A program made the translations under genes and the position numbers. The notes beneath the pieces were generated by a model. That model made no database searches, was not told where the DNA came from, and saw nothing but the letters and a program-made list of their open reading frames with translations. Positions 1-8,402 of a DNA stretch of 61,838 nt are shown here, piece by piece. Source of the stretch: Acidobacteriota bacterium (GTDB lineage: Bacteria; Acidobacteriota; Terriglobia; Acidiferrales; UBA7541); assembly GCA_013289695.1 (NCBI GenBank), contig JABCZK010000025.1, forward strand, positions 1-61,838. The letters are read 5' to 3'. The stretch's first letter is position 1. Each line of letters opens with the position of its first letter.

Positions 1-1
1 C

Positions 2-451
2 ATGCGACTGGGCATACGCCAGTCGTATGTTTACGGAATACCCGGCGCCGTGAAGACGCCGGCTTCCCAGCGATGGATGCCACTCGACCCTTCTCTGGCG
101 AAGAAGCTGCGACAGCATCAATTGCGGTATGCTTCGCCGGCGAACAAAGAAGACTGGGTATTTGCAAATCCAGATACAGGAAAGCCGTACTGGCCTGGCC
201 GAATTCAAGAGAACTGGCTTGTTCCTGCCGCAGAAAAGGTGGGGATAGGTCGCATCGGCTGGCACACGTTTCGGCACAGCCATTCCTCTTTGCTACATGC
301 GTTGGGTGTAGATCTCAAGGTCCAGCAGGAGTTGCTGCGTCACGCGGATATTCGGACGACGATGAATATCTACACGCATGCGGTTCCCGCCGCTTTGAGA
401 GAAGCAAACAGCAAAGTGGTTCGTTTGGTGCTGCCGACGCAGGTAGCGTGA
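2..451 (+). CDS. Tyrosine recombinase (phage-type integrase), C-terminal part, cut by window start
   Basis: Catalytic domain of a tyrosine site-specific recombinase, which cuts and rejoins DNA through a covalent 3'-phosphotyrosine. Visible motifs are HTFRH (His and second Arg of the active site), LLRHADIRTT (third active-site His) and the nucleophile Tyr in MNIYTH. The first active-site Arg and the N-terminal arm-binding and core-binding domains lie before position 1, so the Met at base 2 is internal and not the start. The gene ends 60 bases from the 3' end of tRNA-Lys, the usual position of an integrase gene in an island integrated at a tRNA. The motif set is intact, so this copy may be functional; the rest of the element would lie to the left of the window. 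Confidence 0.9.
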   Translation: MRLGIRQSYVYGIPGAVKTPASQRWMPLDPSLAKKLRQHQLRYASPANKEDWVFANPDTGKPYWPGRIQENWLVPAAEKVGIGRIGWHTFRHSHSSLLHALGVDLKVQQELLRHADIRTTMNIYTHAVPAALREANSKVVRLVLPTQVA

Positions 452-511
452 GCTTAATGCTCCCTTAAGCTCCCTCCCAAATCTGCAACTGATTGTTAGA
501 AAAGGAAATAT

Positions 512-586
512 TGGTAGGGGCGGTGGGGATCGAACCCACGACCTTCGGCTTAAAAGGCCGCTGCTCTACCACTGAGCTACGCCCCT
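512..586 (-). tRNA. tRNA-Lys (anticodon TTT)
   Basis: Read on the minus strand it folds as a standard cloverleaf. The acceptor stem is AGGGGCG/CGCCCCT, the D arm GCTC/GAGC, the anticodon loop CTTTTAA gives anticodon TTT, and the T arm is GTGGG/CCCAC with loop TTCGATC. The discriminator A is followed by an encoded CCA (512-514). The bottom pair of the anticodon stem is a G/A mismatch. The 3' end faces the integrase gene, consistent with use of this gene as an attachment site. Confidence 0.95.
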
Positions 587-701
587 ATTTGTTGAATATC
601 AACTAATCAGTTCTATCAGCTCAGCGGCACTCTGCAAATTGCCCCCGAGCTTCTTCTTCGTGGAAAATCGCGACCTTGCGCCACGCCTCAAAGACTTCCT
701 T

Positions 702-827
702 CTACAACACGATGCAATGGCGATCGAAAGTGCTGCGCGTCCGATCGCCCGTTATCGTCCGTGCCGCCTTCTCCGGCACACCCACCGCGACAAGATTGCG
801 GACGGCTTTGCGGCGAAGATCGTGAAA
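702..827 (-). pseudogene. Remnant of a second tyrosine recombinase, catalytic Tyr lost
   Basis: On the minus strand the C-terminal 41 residues of an 81-codon reading frame read [16 protein letters not shown], then [15 protein letters not shown] and [10 protein letters not shown], followed by a stop. This follows the end of a common recombinase family whose pattern is FHDLRRTAVRNMVRAG, then GH(K/R)TRSVFDRYNIV. Here the catalytic Tyr of the FDRY motif is His, the third-motif His is Asp (TGDRT), and the frame stops directly after. The part of the frame before residue 41 does not resemble a recombinase. I read it as a decayed relic, probably of an older integration beside the same tRNA. The remaining DNA from 828 to 1366 shows no gene I can support. 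Confidence 0.7.
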
Positions 828-1366
828 ATTCATTCCCATGCAGGTCATCACTCGCTTCGTCTTCGAACGTGGTGCTCGCAACAGCGCAGATTCCGGCGTC
901 CCAGCGGAATTAACGGAGGGCGCCATTTCGCCGACTCCGGTCTTCACACACGCGCTTCACGAGGACTTCCGGAAGCTCTTAATCTTATCAGACCAGCCGC
1001 TTCGGTCCACGCGAAAACAAACGTACGGACAATCCGGTCGGCGCCTCGCGAATTCTGCCCTCCGGAGCACGCTCGGCGTGGGGACGATCGGAATTGCGCG
1101 CCTGTCGTCTTTTTTAGATGCTCTGAGACACAAACCCTCCCGCGTCGGAGCCTCCGCAAATCACCCTCAGCCGACCTGGCAAGACCTGTTTCTCATTTCG
1201 ATACACTCCCCGCGAATACCTGCTGCATCTTTCGCTCATATGAACGATTTTACTGGCGTCCTCCACTGCCTCTCATCAGTGGGCGACAACCCAAAAGTGA
1301 TCGCCAAGCCGCTGCGCGCCGCCTCAAGAGCTGCAACCGGCAGCCGCGATTGCCTCAAGGAGACAA

Positions 1367-2122
1367 ATGGAAATTGGTTCAGGCGTGCGCATTGGCCCCT
1401 TCGAAGTTTTTGCTCCGCCGCAACCTGCCGTCTCGACAGTCCGCCACTACGGCGAGCATCACTTCCCCGGCAGATTAATCGTCGTGGAAGGTATTGACGG
1501 CTCCGGAAAATCCACCCAGCTTAGCCTTCTGCACAAATGGCTGGAATCGAAAGGCTACGGCGTGGTCTTCAGCGAATGGAATTCCTCTCCGCTGGTGAAG
1601 GACACCACCAAGCACGGCAAGAAGAAAAAGCTGCTTACGCCCGCCACTTTTTCCCTGATTCATTCCACTGATTTCGCCGACCGTACCGAGCGCGGCATCC
1701 TTCCGCTGCTGAAAGCCGGCGCCGTAGTCCTCTGCGACCGCTACGTCTATACAGCCTTCGCGCGCGACGTCGCCCGCGGCATGGACCGCGATTGGGTGCG
1801 TGAACTTTATGGATTCGCCGTGAAACCCGCGATCGCTTTTTATTTTCGCGTTCCCCTGGAAACTGCCATCCATCGCCTCCTCGACGGCCGCGACGGCTTT
1901 AAATTCTACGAAGCAGGCATGGATCTGAATCTGGCGGACGACTCCGTGGAAAGTTTCCGCATGTTTCAGGGCCGCATTTTGTCGGAATACGAAAAAATGA
2001 TTCCGGAATTCGGCCTCACCGTGGTGGATGCGACGCTCCCCATCGAAGTCCAGCAAGCGCAAGTGCGCCAAATCGTAAAAGCACACTTGGATAAAGCCAA
2101 GCAATTGAGGGTACAAGCATGA
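1367..2122 (+). CDS. Thymidylate-kinase-like P-loop kinase, copy 1
   Basis: 251 aa. Thymidylate kinase phosphorylates dTMP to dTDP with ATP. Residues 41-50 carry the P-loop EGIDGSGKST with an intact lysine (K48), and CDRYVYTAFARDVARG matches the DR(Y/H) nucleotide-binding region. The protein is longer than classic dTMP kinases (about 205-215 aa) because of about 33 residues before the P-loop. The start has a good RBS (AAGGAG, 7-8 bases upstream). The stop overlaps the ATG of the next gene (ATGA at 2119-2122), so the pair is translationally coupled. Both copies share a FYEAGMDL/YWESGMDL motif, which marks them as one divergent subfamily. The substrate is inferred; another nucleoside monophosphate is possible. 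Confidence 0.8.
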   Translation: MEIGSGVRIGPFEVFAPPQPAVSTVRHYGEHHFPGRLIVVEGIDGSGKSTQLSLLHKWLESKGYGVVFSEWNSSPLVKDTTKHGKKKKLLTPATFSLIHSTDFADRTERGILPLLKAGAVVLCDRYVYTAFARDVARGMDRDWVRELYGFAVKPAIAFYFRVPLETAIHRLLDGRDGFKFYEAGMDLNLADDSVESFRMFQGRILSEYEKMIPEFGLTVVDATLPIEVQQAQVRQIVKAHLDKAKQLRVQA

Positions 2123-3000
2123 GAGAAACCTACGGAAGGCTTTTGCCCGACATGCGTCTGGCCGATCTCGCCGGAAAACTAATCGTCATCGAAGGCACCG
2201 ATGGCGCCGGACGCAGCACCCAGATTGAACTGCTGAAGCCCTGGCTCGAAGAGCTAGGCCACGCCGTGGTGGATACCGGCATGACGCGCTCGCCCCTCGC
2301 CGGTGAAGGAATTCGCCGCGCCAAGGAAGGCAATAATCTCGGCCGCGTCACGCAAGCCCTGTTCTACGCCACCGATTTCGTCGATCGCTTGGAAAATGAA
2401 ATCGTGCCCGCGTTGCGCGCCGGCTTCATCGTGCTCACCGATCGCTACATTTATTCGCTCATGGCACGCGCCATCGTGCGCGGTATGGATCCCCGCTGGA
2501 TTCGCAGCATCTATAGCGTTGCGCTCAAACCTGACGCCGTCTTTTACCTGCGTCTCGGCATTGACCACTTGCTCCCGCGCGTTGTCTTCAGCCGCGGTTT
2601 CGATTACTGGGAATCGGGAATGGATCTATATCCCGGCCACGATATGTTCGATAGTTTCTGCAGCTATCAAGCCGCGCTGCTCACCGAATTCGATCGCCTC
2701 AGCGCCGAATTCAATTTCCAAATGGTGGACGCCGCGGCCGACGCGCGCACCGTCTGCGCGCACCTGCAGCAAAATATCCTCCATCTGCTAGAACGCGATT
2801 CGCGCAAAAACTTCATGTCGCGCCTCTACAACGATTCCACAACAGCTCCGCAACCAACGCCGCAAGAAAAAACCCAGGAGCGCGCCGCGAAGCCTGCCGA
2901 TACGGCCCTTTTCGCCCTCGCAGCCCCAGTCGCCGCGCCAAGCACAAACGGTAACGGTAATGGCAACAGCCATCACCACACCGCACACCCCGGCCAATAA
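2119..3000 (+). CDS. Thymidylate-kinase-like protein, copy 2, Walker A Lys replaced by Arg
   Basis: 293 aa, overlapping copy 1 by 4 bases. The fold signature is the same as in copy 1: EGTDGAGRSTQ at 25-35, TDRYIYSLMARAIVRG, and YWESGMDL. The P-loop lysine that contacts the ATP phosphates is arginine (R32), so catalysis may be weak, altered or absent. After about residue 225 there is a C-terminal tail rich in Pro, Ala and Thr, ending in an Asn-Gly and His-rich stretch (GNGNGNSHHH) that copy 1 lacks. The arrangement suggests an active kinase plus a variant partner, perhaps a heterodimer. That is inference from the overlap and shared motifs. Confidence 0.75.
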   Translation: MRETYGRLLPDMRLADLAGKLIVIEGTDGAGRSTQIELLKPWLEELGHAVVDTGMTRSPLAGEGIRRAKEGNNLGRVTQALFYATDFVDRLENEIVPALRAGFIVLTDRYIYSLMARAIVRGMDPRWIRSIYSVALKPDAVFYLRLGIDHLLPRVVFSRGFDYWESGMDLYPGHDMFDSFCSYQAALLTEFDRLSAEFNFQMVDAAADARTVCAHLQQNILHLLERDSRKNFMSRLYNDSTTAPQPTPQEKTQERAAKPADTALFALAAPVAAPSTNGNGNGNSHHHTAHPGQ

Positions 3001-3020
3001 TGGCTTTAGTTTTTGAATCA

Positions 3021-3110
3021 TGTAGCGGCCGGCTTTAGCCGGGCGCCTTTGACGTGGACTTGGACTTTGCCTTTGAATTATGTAGCGGCCGCTGCGCCCC
3101 GCGCTTTTCG
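3021..3110. repeat. Dispersed intergenic hairpin repeat, family A
   Basis: TGTAGCGGCCGGCTTTAGCC plus GGGCGCCTTTGACGT forms a small hairpin followed by a T/G-rich spacer with repeated TTTGAATT-like words, then a second TGTAGCGGCC half. Related copies lie at 6694-6822, 9853-9945, 39484-39612 and 50731-50935, always between genes. Confidence 0.7.
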
Positions 3111-3191
3111 GGACGAAGCGGGCATCTTGGTTCTGCCGTTGCTCTTCACTGTTCACCCTCAACTCTCCCTCATCGCTACCCTTACACAACA

Positions 3192-3914
3192 TCAGCGCAA
3201 CATTTCCGGCCCCGCTTCTTTGGGAAAATACGCCGCGCGCGGCACTTGAATATCAAACTGCTCGCCGTAACCCGAAAATGTCACCGTTCCGCGCGGCTTC
3301 GCCAAGTCACCTTCCACATATTTTGTCGGCAGCCGATCCAGCGTCCCGATCCATACAGTGTGCAGCGGAATGAACAAGGCGTTGTCTTCCACCTTCCATA
3401 TCTCGCTGGAGACTCCGTCCACCACCTCGTTGCCCATCGGCGTAATCGTCACCGCATCCTCGTGCGCATAATTTGCAAATAATGGCAGGATGCGTTCCTG
3501 GTCCGGGCTGAAGAAGCGCACGCCCATTTTCCCGAGCTGCCCACCGTTCAGCAACCGTGTGCATACCCGCAGATTTGACGCGCGGCGCTCCCCACTCCAA
3601 TTAGCATCTGCCACATCCGCTGCCCGGCGGAACAAAAGCGTATCCGTCGCGATAAACTCCGTTTTGCTCGCGGGATTTTCCTTCGTCTCGATGTAATGCG
3701 CGATGCCCCGATCGCACTGATATTGCACGTCGGTCACCATGCCGCCGTCCTCGTCGGTCACGATGTGCGCGCGAAACGACCGCACCTTGTTCAGCTCAGT
3801 TTCCGATTGCAGAAAGATTTTCCGTCCATCCACAGCGGGCTTGCGGCTACATCCGAAACATAAAAGCGCAACAGCAATAGGGGTACCAACGACCCGCGCA
3901 AGCTTTCTCACCAC
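3192..3914 (-). CDS. Predicted outer-membrane or periplasmic lipoprotein of unknown function
   Basis: 240 aa. The N-terminus has two basic residues, then a hydrophobic stretch (VGTPIAVALLCFGCS) ending in a lipobox-like Cys at residue 22, so lipidation after signal peptidase II cleavage is likely. The rest is a soluble, beta-rich domain without cysteine motifs; spacing and pattern (FIATDTLLFRR, SSEIWKVED, SGYGEQFDI) are reminiscent of LolA/LppX-type lipoprotein-carrier folds, but no diagnostic motif is visible. It is a single gene on the minus strand, convergent with the kinase pair and downstream of tRNA-Arg. Function not assigned. Confidence 0.75.
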   Translation of the reverse strand: MVRKLARVVGTPIAVALLCFGCSRKPAVDGRKIFLQSETELNKVRSFRAHIVTDEDGGMVTDVQYQCDRGIAHYIETKENPASKTEFIATDTLLFRRAADVADANWSGERRASNLRVCTRLLNGGQLGKMGVRFFSPDQERILPLFANYAHEDAVTITPMGNEVVDGVSSEIWKVEDNALFIPLHTVWIGTLDRLPTKYVEGDLAKPRGTVTFSGYGEQFDIQVPRAAYFPKEAGPEMLR

Positions 3915-4125
3915 GCCACCTCAACCGAAGGATAGACCCAGCATCAATATAAGCTGCCAGCACGCGACAAGCCGGAGAGAATCCCGCGCCGTTCCGTCGC
4001 CAGCAACGGCCCCGCTCTGTTGCGCGTAGGTCGCGCGAGGAAGTCTTGCGAAACGGTTCGGGCAACAGAACTGGCGGGCACAATTGTGCCGTCAATCTCG
4101 ATAACGATGACTTTTAAAGAGAAAG

Positions 4126-4202
4126 TGGCGGGCCTGAGAGGAGTCGAACCTCCGACAACCTGGTTCGTAGCCAGGTGCTCTATCCAGCTGAGCTACAGGC
4201 CC
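4126..4202 (-). tRNA. tRNA-Arg (anticodon ACG)
   Basis: Cloverleaf on the minus strand. Acceptor GGGCCTG/CAGGCCC, D arm GCTC/GAGC, anticodon stem CCTGG/CCAGG with loop CTACGAA giving ACG, T loop TTCGACT, discriminator G and encoded CCA. The A at position 34 is the known substrate of TadA, whose gene is at 28477. Bases 4203-4499 before the next gene hold no gene; around 4297-4330 they contain T/C-rich text with repeated TCATCT(C/G)(C/T)GTTCATCTGTGG-like words. Confidence 0.95.
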
Positions 4203-4499
4203 GCCGAAACCGCACGTGCATTCCCACTAGATTACGATACCCCGCCCGCGACTTCAACAGCCTCGCGCACCCTTGGCGCAGGTTTTCCATCGCCTTGCAT
4301 TTATCTGTGTTCATCTCCGTTCATCTGTGGTGCTTCTGAATTGACGCCGCGCGCCATCCGATCGTTCAAATTCGCGCGCCATGTTAGCGAAATCCACGGC
4401 CCACCCCCCGTGCGGAACTGTTCACTGCGCCGTCACGCTCCCGTAACAATCTCCCGTTAGTTTCGCCACCTGAATCTCCCACACACCTAGAGGTGACGC

Positions 4500-6095
4500 A
4501 TGGCGGCAGGATCGTCAGTTCTCGATTCCAAGATGGCGGCGGGACCCGGAAGAATTGGCATTTTGATTTTCGGCGTCGTGCTGCTGATTGGCCTCGTCTA
4601 TGTCGGGACCCACCTGCTCACCGACCTGTCGGGCGTCCATGCCGAGAGCTGGCTGCCCTACGCTCTGCTCGGCGTCGCCCTCCTCACCGCTCTGGCTTTC
4701 GAATTCGTCAACGGTTTTCACGATACCGCCAACGCCGTCGCCACCGTTATCTACACGCACACCATGGAACCGCACGTGGCCGTAGTTTGGTCGGGCGCGT
4801 GGAATTTCCTGGGCGTCCTGGCCTCCAGCGGCGCGGTGGCTTTCAGCATCGTTTCGCTGCTTCCCGTCGAATTGATTTTGCAAGTCGGCGGCAGGGCCGG
4901 CTTTGCGATGGTCTTCGCCCTGCTCGTCGCCGCGATCATCTGGAATCTCGGCACATGGTGGTTTGGGCTCCCCTCCTCCAGCTCGCACACCCTCATCGGC
5001 TCGATCATCGGCGTAGGCATCGCCAACCAATTGATGTCCGTGAAGACCGGCACCAGCGGAGTGGATTGGGCCCAGGCCACCACCATCGGAAAGTCCCTGA
5101 TTCTTTCCCCGATCGTCGGATTCGTGTTCGCGGCGCTTCTTCTCCTCGTCAGCAAAAAACTGATTCCGAACAAACAGCTATACGAAGCGCCGAAAGGAAA
5201 GGAGCCTCCTCCCTTCTGGATTCGCGTCCTGCTCATGCTCACCTGCACCGGCGTCAGCTTTTTCCATGGCTCCAACGACGGCCAAAAAGGCATGGGCCTC
5301 ATCATGCTCATCCTTATCGGCACCGTCCCCACCGCCTACGCCGTCAACCACGCCGTCACCTTTCAGCAGACGCAGGATTTCGTCGCGGTCTCCACGCAAA
5401 CCGCGGACATGCTGGATCATTACGTGTCCCCCGCTGCCGTCATCGGAGACGCGCGCGAAGAAGTAACCGATTACATTCGAACCAAGCAATTCACGCCCAA
5501 CACCATGCTGGCCTTGCGCGAACTCGTCAACGGCATCGGCACGGAAAGTGCCCTCTATCGCGAATTGAAAGCCGTCCCGCAAGATAAAGTCCGCAACTTC
5601 CGCAACGACATGTACGTCGTCAGCGAAGCTTTGCGTTTGATGAACAAGTCTCACCAGCCGGCGTTTTCCTCGGCCGACTCTGCCATCCTCGCCAACTACA
5701 AAAAGCACATTGATAACGCCACAAAATTCATTCCCACGTGGGTGAAAGTGGCCGTGGCTCTGGCGCTCGGCTTGGGCACCATGATCGGATGGAAGCGCAT
5801 TGTGGTCACCGTTGGCGAAAAAATCGGCAAGGACCACCTCACCTACGCGCAAGGCGCCGCCGCCGAAATCACCGCGATGGCCACCATTGGCGCCGCCGAT
5901 TGGTTCGGCTTACCGGTCAGTACCACGCACGTGCTTTCTTCCGGAGTGGCCGGCACGATGGCCGCCAATCATTCCGGATTGCAAATGGGCACAGTGCGCA
6001 ATCTCGCTCTGGCATGGGTGCTCACGCTGCCCGCATCCATTTGTCTCGCGGCCAGCCTCTTCTGGCTATTCAGCAAAATCGGCAGCGGAAGTTAA
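4500..6095 (+). CDS. Inorganic phosphate transporter, PiT family, long form
   Basis: 531 aa. Low-affinity ion-coupled phosphate permease of the inner membrane. Both PiT signature repeats are present: EFVNGFHDTANAVATVIYT in the first half and FFHGSNDGQKGMGLIMLIL in the second, plus the paired GLPSSSSHTLIGS and GLPVSTTHVLSS motifs. The start has RBS GAGGTG 5-6 bases upstream. Between the second signature and the C-terminal helices (about residues 280-410) lies a long soluble insert (mentioning AVTFQQTQDF and KQFTPNTMLALRE), unlike the compact 331-aa PiT at 54013. No DUF47/PhoU-like partner gene is adjacent. It may transport phosphate with a different cation preference, which the sequence does not decide. 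Confidence 0.93.
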   Translation: MAAGSSVLDSKMAAGPGRIGILIFGVVLLIGLVYVGTHLLTDLSGVHAESWLPYALLGVALLTALAFEFVNGFHDTANAVATVIYTHTMEPHVAVVWSGAWNFLGVLASSGAVAFSIVSLLPVELILQVGGRAGFAMVFALLVAAIIWNLGTWWFGLPSSSSHTLIGSIIGVGIANQLMSVKTGTSGVDWAQATTIGKSLILSPIVGFVFAALLLLVSKKLIPNKQLYEAPKGKEPPPFWIRVLLMLTCTGVSFFHGSNDGQKGMGLIMLILIGTVPTAYAVNHAVTFQQTQDFVAVSTQTADMLDHYVSPAAVIGDAREEVTDYIRTKQFTPNTMLALRELVNGIGTESALYRELKAVPQDKVRNFRNDMYVVSEALRLMNKSHQPAFSSADSAILANYKKHIDNATKFIPTWVKVAVALALGLGTMIGWKRIVVTVGEKIGKDHLTYAQGAAAEITAMATIGAADWFGLPVSTTHVLSSGVAGTMAANHSGLQMGTVRNLALAWVLTLPASICLAASLFWLFSKIGSGS

Positions 6096-6445
6096 ATCAC
6101 AGTCGTTAAATCGTAGCAACATTGCGGAAATTCAAGGACGAAACCTAGCTTCCAACGCAGGCCGCTTTGCCGTTCGTTCTTGCTTTTGACTCTTAACTGT
6201 CAACTCTCAACCGTTCGCTTCGTATTTCTCAGATTTTCCACTGCAGTTCGTCTGTGGCCTCTGCGTAAATCTTTCTGCGCACCTCGATGAATCTTTCCCT
6301 TTGCACACGCATCCATATCAATGTAGGATTTCCCATCATGATTCGCTGCTCAAGCGCGTGCCTCTGTACGCCGTGTTGTTGTATCCCCAACGGCTGGCGC
6401 GGAGTTGCGATCCGAATCCTGTAGCAATCCTCTAAATCGGATTCC

Positions 6446-6487
6446 AAGCCCGCTAACAGCCCCACCATCGAGCGGGCTTTCGTGTTT
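6446..6487 (+). terminator. Rho-independent-terminator-like hairpin
   Basis: A perfect 9-bp stem AAGCCCGCT/AGCGGGCTT encloses a 16-base loop and is followed by T, CGTG and TTTTT. It lies 350 bases after the phosphate transporter and 47 bases before the 45-aa ORF, so it could end the first transcript or attenuate the second. Bases 6096-6445 contain no gene I can support, only T/C-rich text such as GACTCTTAACTGTCAACTCT. Confidence 0.6.
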
Positions 6488-6533
6488 TTACACCACAAAA
6501 TTTCGCAGCAAACGCAAGAAGGGAGCATCGCAA

Positions 6534-6671
6534 ATGGCCGAAGAACAGAGACGCAGTGACAAGCCGACGAAACCATCGCCAACCCTATCGCTAGACAGCT
6601 GGGCGGTAATCCTAGCTTTAGCTCTCTCCCTAGCCATCTGGATCGGCTGGATCAAACAAGTCCCATGGTGA
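6534..6671 (+). CDS. Small single-span membrane protein upstream of the YeiH-type exporter
   Basis: 45 aa, starting at an ATG with a well-placed RBS (GAAGGGAG, 8 bases upstream). Residues 1-20 are charged and Pro-rich (MAEEQRRSDK, PTKPSPTLSL), followed by one transmembrane helix (SWAVILALALSLAIWIGWI) and a short tail KQVPW. A longer upstream-extended frame exists, but its first 43 residues look non-coding and cross the hairpin. It is the first gene before the YeiH-type exporter at 6873, 200 bases away with a family-A repeat between. A role as a small accessory subunit is a guess from position only. Confidence 0.6.
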   Translation: MAEEQRRSDKPTKPSPTLSLDSWAVILALALSLAIWIGWIKQVPW

Positions 6672-6693
6672 ATCGCGTCCAAGCCCTTGACTC

Positions 6694-6822
6694 CGTAGCG
6701 GCCAGCTTCAGCTGGGCGCCTTTGACGTTGCGTTTGAGGTGGCCTTCGTAGCGGCGCATTTCCGTGCGCCATCGATGGCGCGGCAGTCAGCGATGGCGGT
6801 CTGAAGACCGCCGCTACAAAGA
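6694..6822. repeat. Dispersed intergenic hairpin repeat, family A
   Basis: CGTAGCGGCCAGCTTCAGCT plus GGGCGCCTTTGACGTT, then TTCGTAGCGGCGCATTTCCG with inverted words GCGCCATCGATGGCGC and GCGGTCTGAAGACCGC. The unit is near-identical to the core at 3021 and 50731 and ends in CCGCTAC, the reverse of the opening GTAGCGG. Confidence 0.7.
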
Positions 6823-6872
6823 GCACGCGCCGCACGCATCGGCGCCAAAAATTTCCAGGAGGACGCCACCAC

Positions 6873-7958
6873 ATGGCCAGCTCGATCGCACTAGAAGCAC
6901 CCGCAACCGAAAATTTCTTCAAACAATCCGCCCGCCTAATCCCGGGCCTCGCGCTTCTCGCCGCGGTCGGCTATGCCGGCAGAATCATCGAACGCTCCAT
7001 CGCCACCTACGGCAAAGCGCATCACCTGACGCTCCCCAATATCGAATACGTCCTCTGGGCCATCGTAATCGGCCTAGTGATCGGCAACACCGTCGGCGTC
7101 CCCAAACTTTTCCAAGCCGGCGTCGCCACCTACGAATTCTGGCTGAAGACCGGCATCGTCCTGCTAGGCTCGCGCTTCCTGCTCGGCGACGTAGCCAAAC
7201 TCGGCGGCGTCGCCCTCGCTCTCGTCGCCATCGAAATTGCTGTCTCGCTCGCGTTCATGACCGCACTAGGCAAGGCCTTCAAACTGAAACCCAAACTCAC
7301 CACGCTGCTAGCCGTTGGCTCCTCCATCTGCGGCGTCTCCGCCATCATCGCCGCGCAAGGCGCGATTGACGCCGATGAAGAAGACGCATCCTACGCCATC
7401 GCCGCCATCCTTTCGCTAGGCGCCATCAGCCTTTTTATTTTTCCGCTCATCGGCCACTGGCTGCACCTCAGCGATCAAAGCTACGGCCTTTGGGCGGGCC
7501 TAGGCATTGACAACACCGCCGAAGCCACAGCCGCCGGCGCTCTGTATTCCGACGCCGCCGGTAAAGTCGCAGTTCTCGCGAAAACCGCGCGCAACGCCAT
7601 GATCGGCTTCGTAGTCCTGGGCTACGCCATCCACTGGGCCCGCAAAGAACACACCGAAGGTGTCACCAACAAAGCCGCATTCCTCTGGCGCAAATTCCCC
7701 AAGTTCGTCCTGGGCTTCCTCCTGATCAGCGCCATAGCCACAGCCCAAGTCTTCAGCAAACCGCAACTGGGTAGCCTAGCCAATCTCTCTCGCTGGGCCT
7801 TCCTGCTAACGTTTGCAGGGGTCGGCCTCCGCACCAACATCCGCGCCCTAGCCAAGCAAGGCTTCCGCCCCTTCGTAGTAGGCGCCGTCGGCGAAGTGGT
7901 CATAGCATTCCTAACCCTAGGCCTGGTGTACGGCGCTGCTCGTTTTTTGCCAAAGTGA
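6873..7958 (+). CDS. YeiH/UPF0324-family putative sulfate exporter
   Basis: 361 aa integral membrane protein with about ten hydrophobic segments. Family features visible: the internal motifs FWLKTGIVLLGSRF and VGSSICGVSAIIAAQGAI, and the late segment AFLLTFAGVGLRTNIRAL, all typical of the YeiH family (UPF0324, putative sulfate exporters). Start ATG has AGGAGG 9 bases upstream. Length matches the family (about 330-360 aa). Members are often next to sulfur-assimilation genes or LysR regulators; neither is present here. Substrate is therefore uncertain. Confidence 0.88.
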   Translation: MASSIALEAPATENFFKQSARLIPGLALLAAVGYAGRIIERSIATYGKAHHLTLPNIEYVLWAIVIGLVIGNTVGVPKLFQAGVATYEFWLKTGIVLLGSRFLLGDVAKLGGVALALVAIEIAVSLAFMTALGKAFKLKPKLTTLLAVGSSICGVSAIIAAQGAIDADEEDASYAIAAILSLGAISLFIFPLIGHWLHLSDQSYGLWAGLGIDNTAEATAAGALYSDAAGKVAVLAKTARNAMIGFVVLGYAIHWARKEHTEGVTNKAAFLWRKFPKFVLGFLLISAIATAQVFSKPQLGSLANLSRWAFLLTFAGVGLRTNIRALAKQGFRPFVVGAVGEVVIAFLTLGLVYGAARFLPK

Positions 7959-8402
7959 CGGGGTAGCATAGGCACAATCTTGCCTGTGCTCCTTCCTTTG
8001 ATTTTCTGAATCCCGGCAAGCCGATTGCCCGAAGCTAGCCGCAATATCGAATTAATCAGTGCCGCGCGCCGCACCGCGCAATTTCGGCCAGTAAGTACTA
8101 TTTCTGTCCCAATTCTGTCCAGACGTTCAGCTGTGCGTTCCGCCCACCCGTGTTAGCTTTGGGCGGGAGTCGAAAAAATGAGGCGTATTCAAAATTTGCG
8201 CGGCGAAGGCGGATTCGCATCGAAGCCGCAGCATAACAACACGCGCGCTACGGCTCGCACGTGCGCGCAAATAGCCGCCGCCTCGCGTTATTCGTTTATC
8301 GCGACGCCGCTTCTAATCGGTTGCGGCCAATTATTAGAAACAGAGTCAACTTGCTCAAAACAAAGGAGAAAATATTTGCTATCCGGTAGTTTCTTAGGAC
8401 CT
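7959..8402. other. 444-base gene-free stretch
   Basis: No reading frame with a credible start, RBS and composition on either strand. It lies between the YeiH-type gene and the end of the acetyltransferase gene (convergent), so it need not carry a promoter for either. I see no hairpin with a U tract and no repeat of families A-D. Confidence 0.5.

Noticed and set aside
639..1478. 279-codon plus-strand frame upstream of the kinase pair
   Set aside because: No domain, no RBS, overlaps the recombinase remnant on the other strand and the kinase start.
4493..5587. 364-codon frame in another phase of the PiT gene
   Set aside because: Arg/His-rich translation, overlaps a clear transporter in a different phase.
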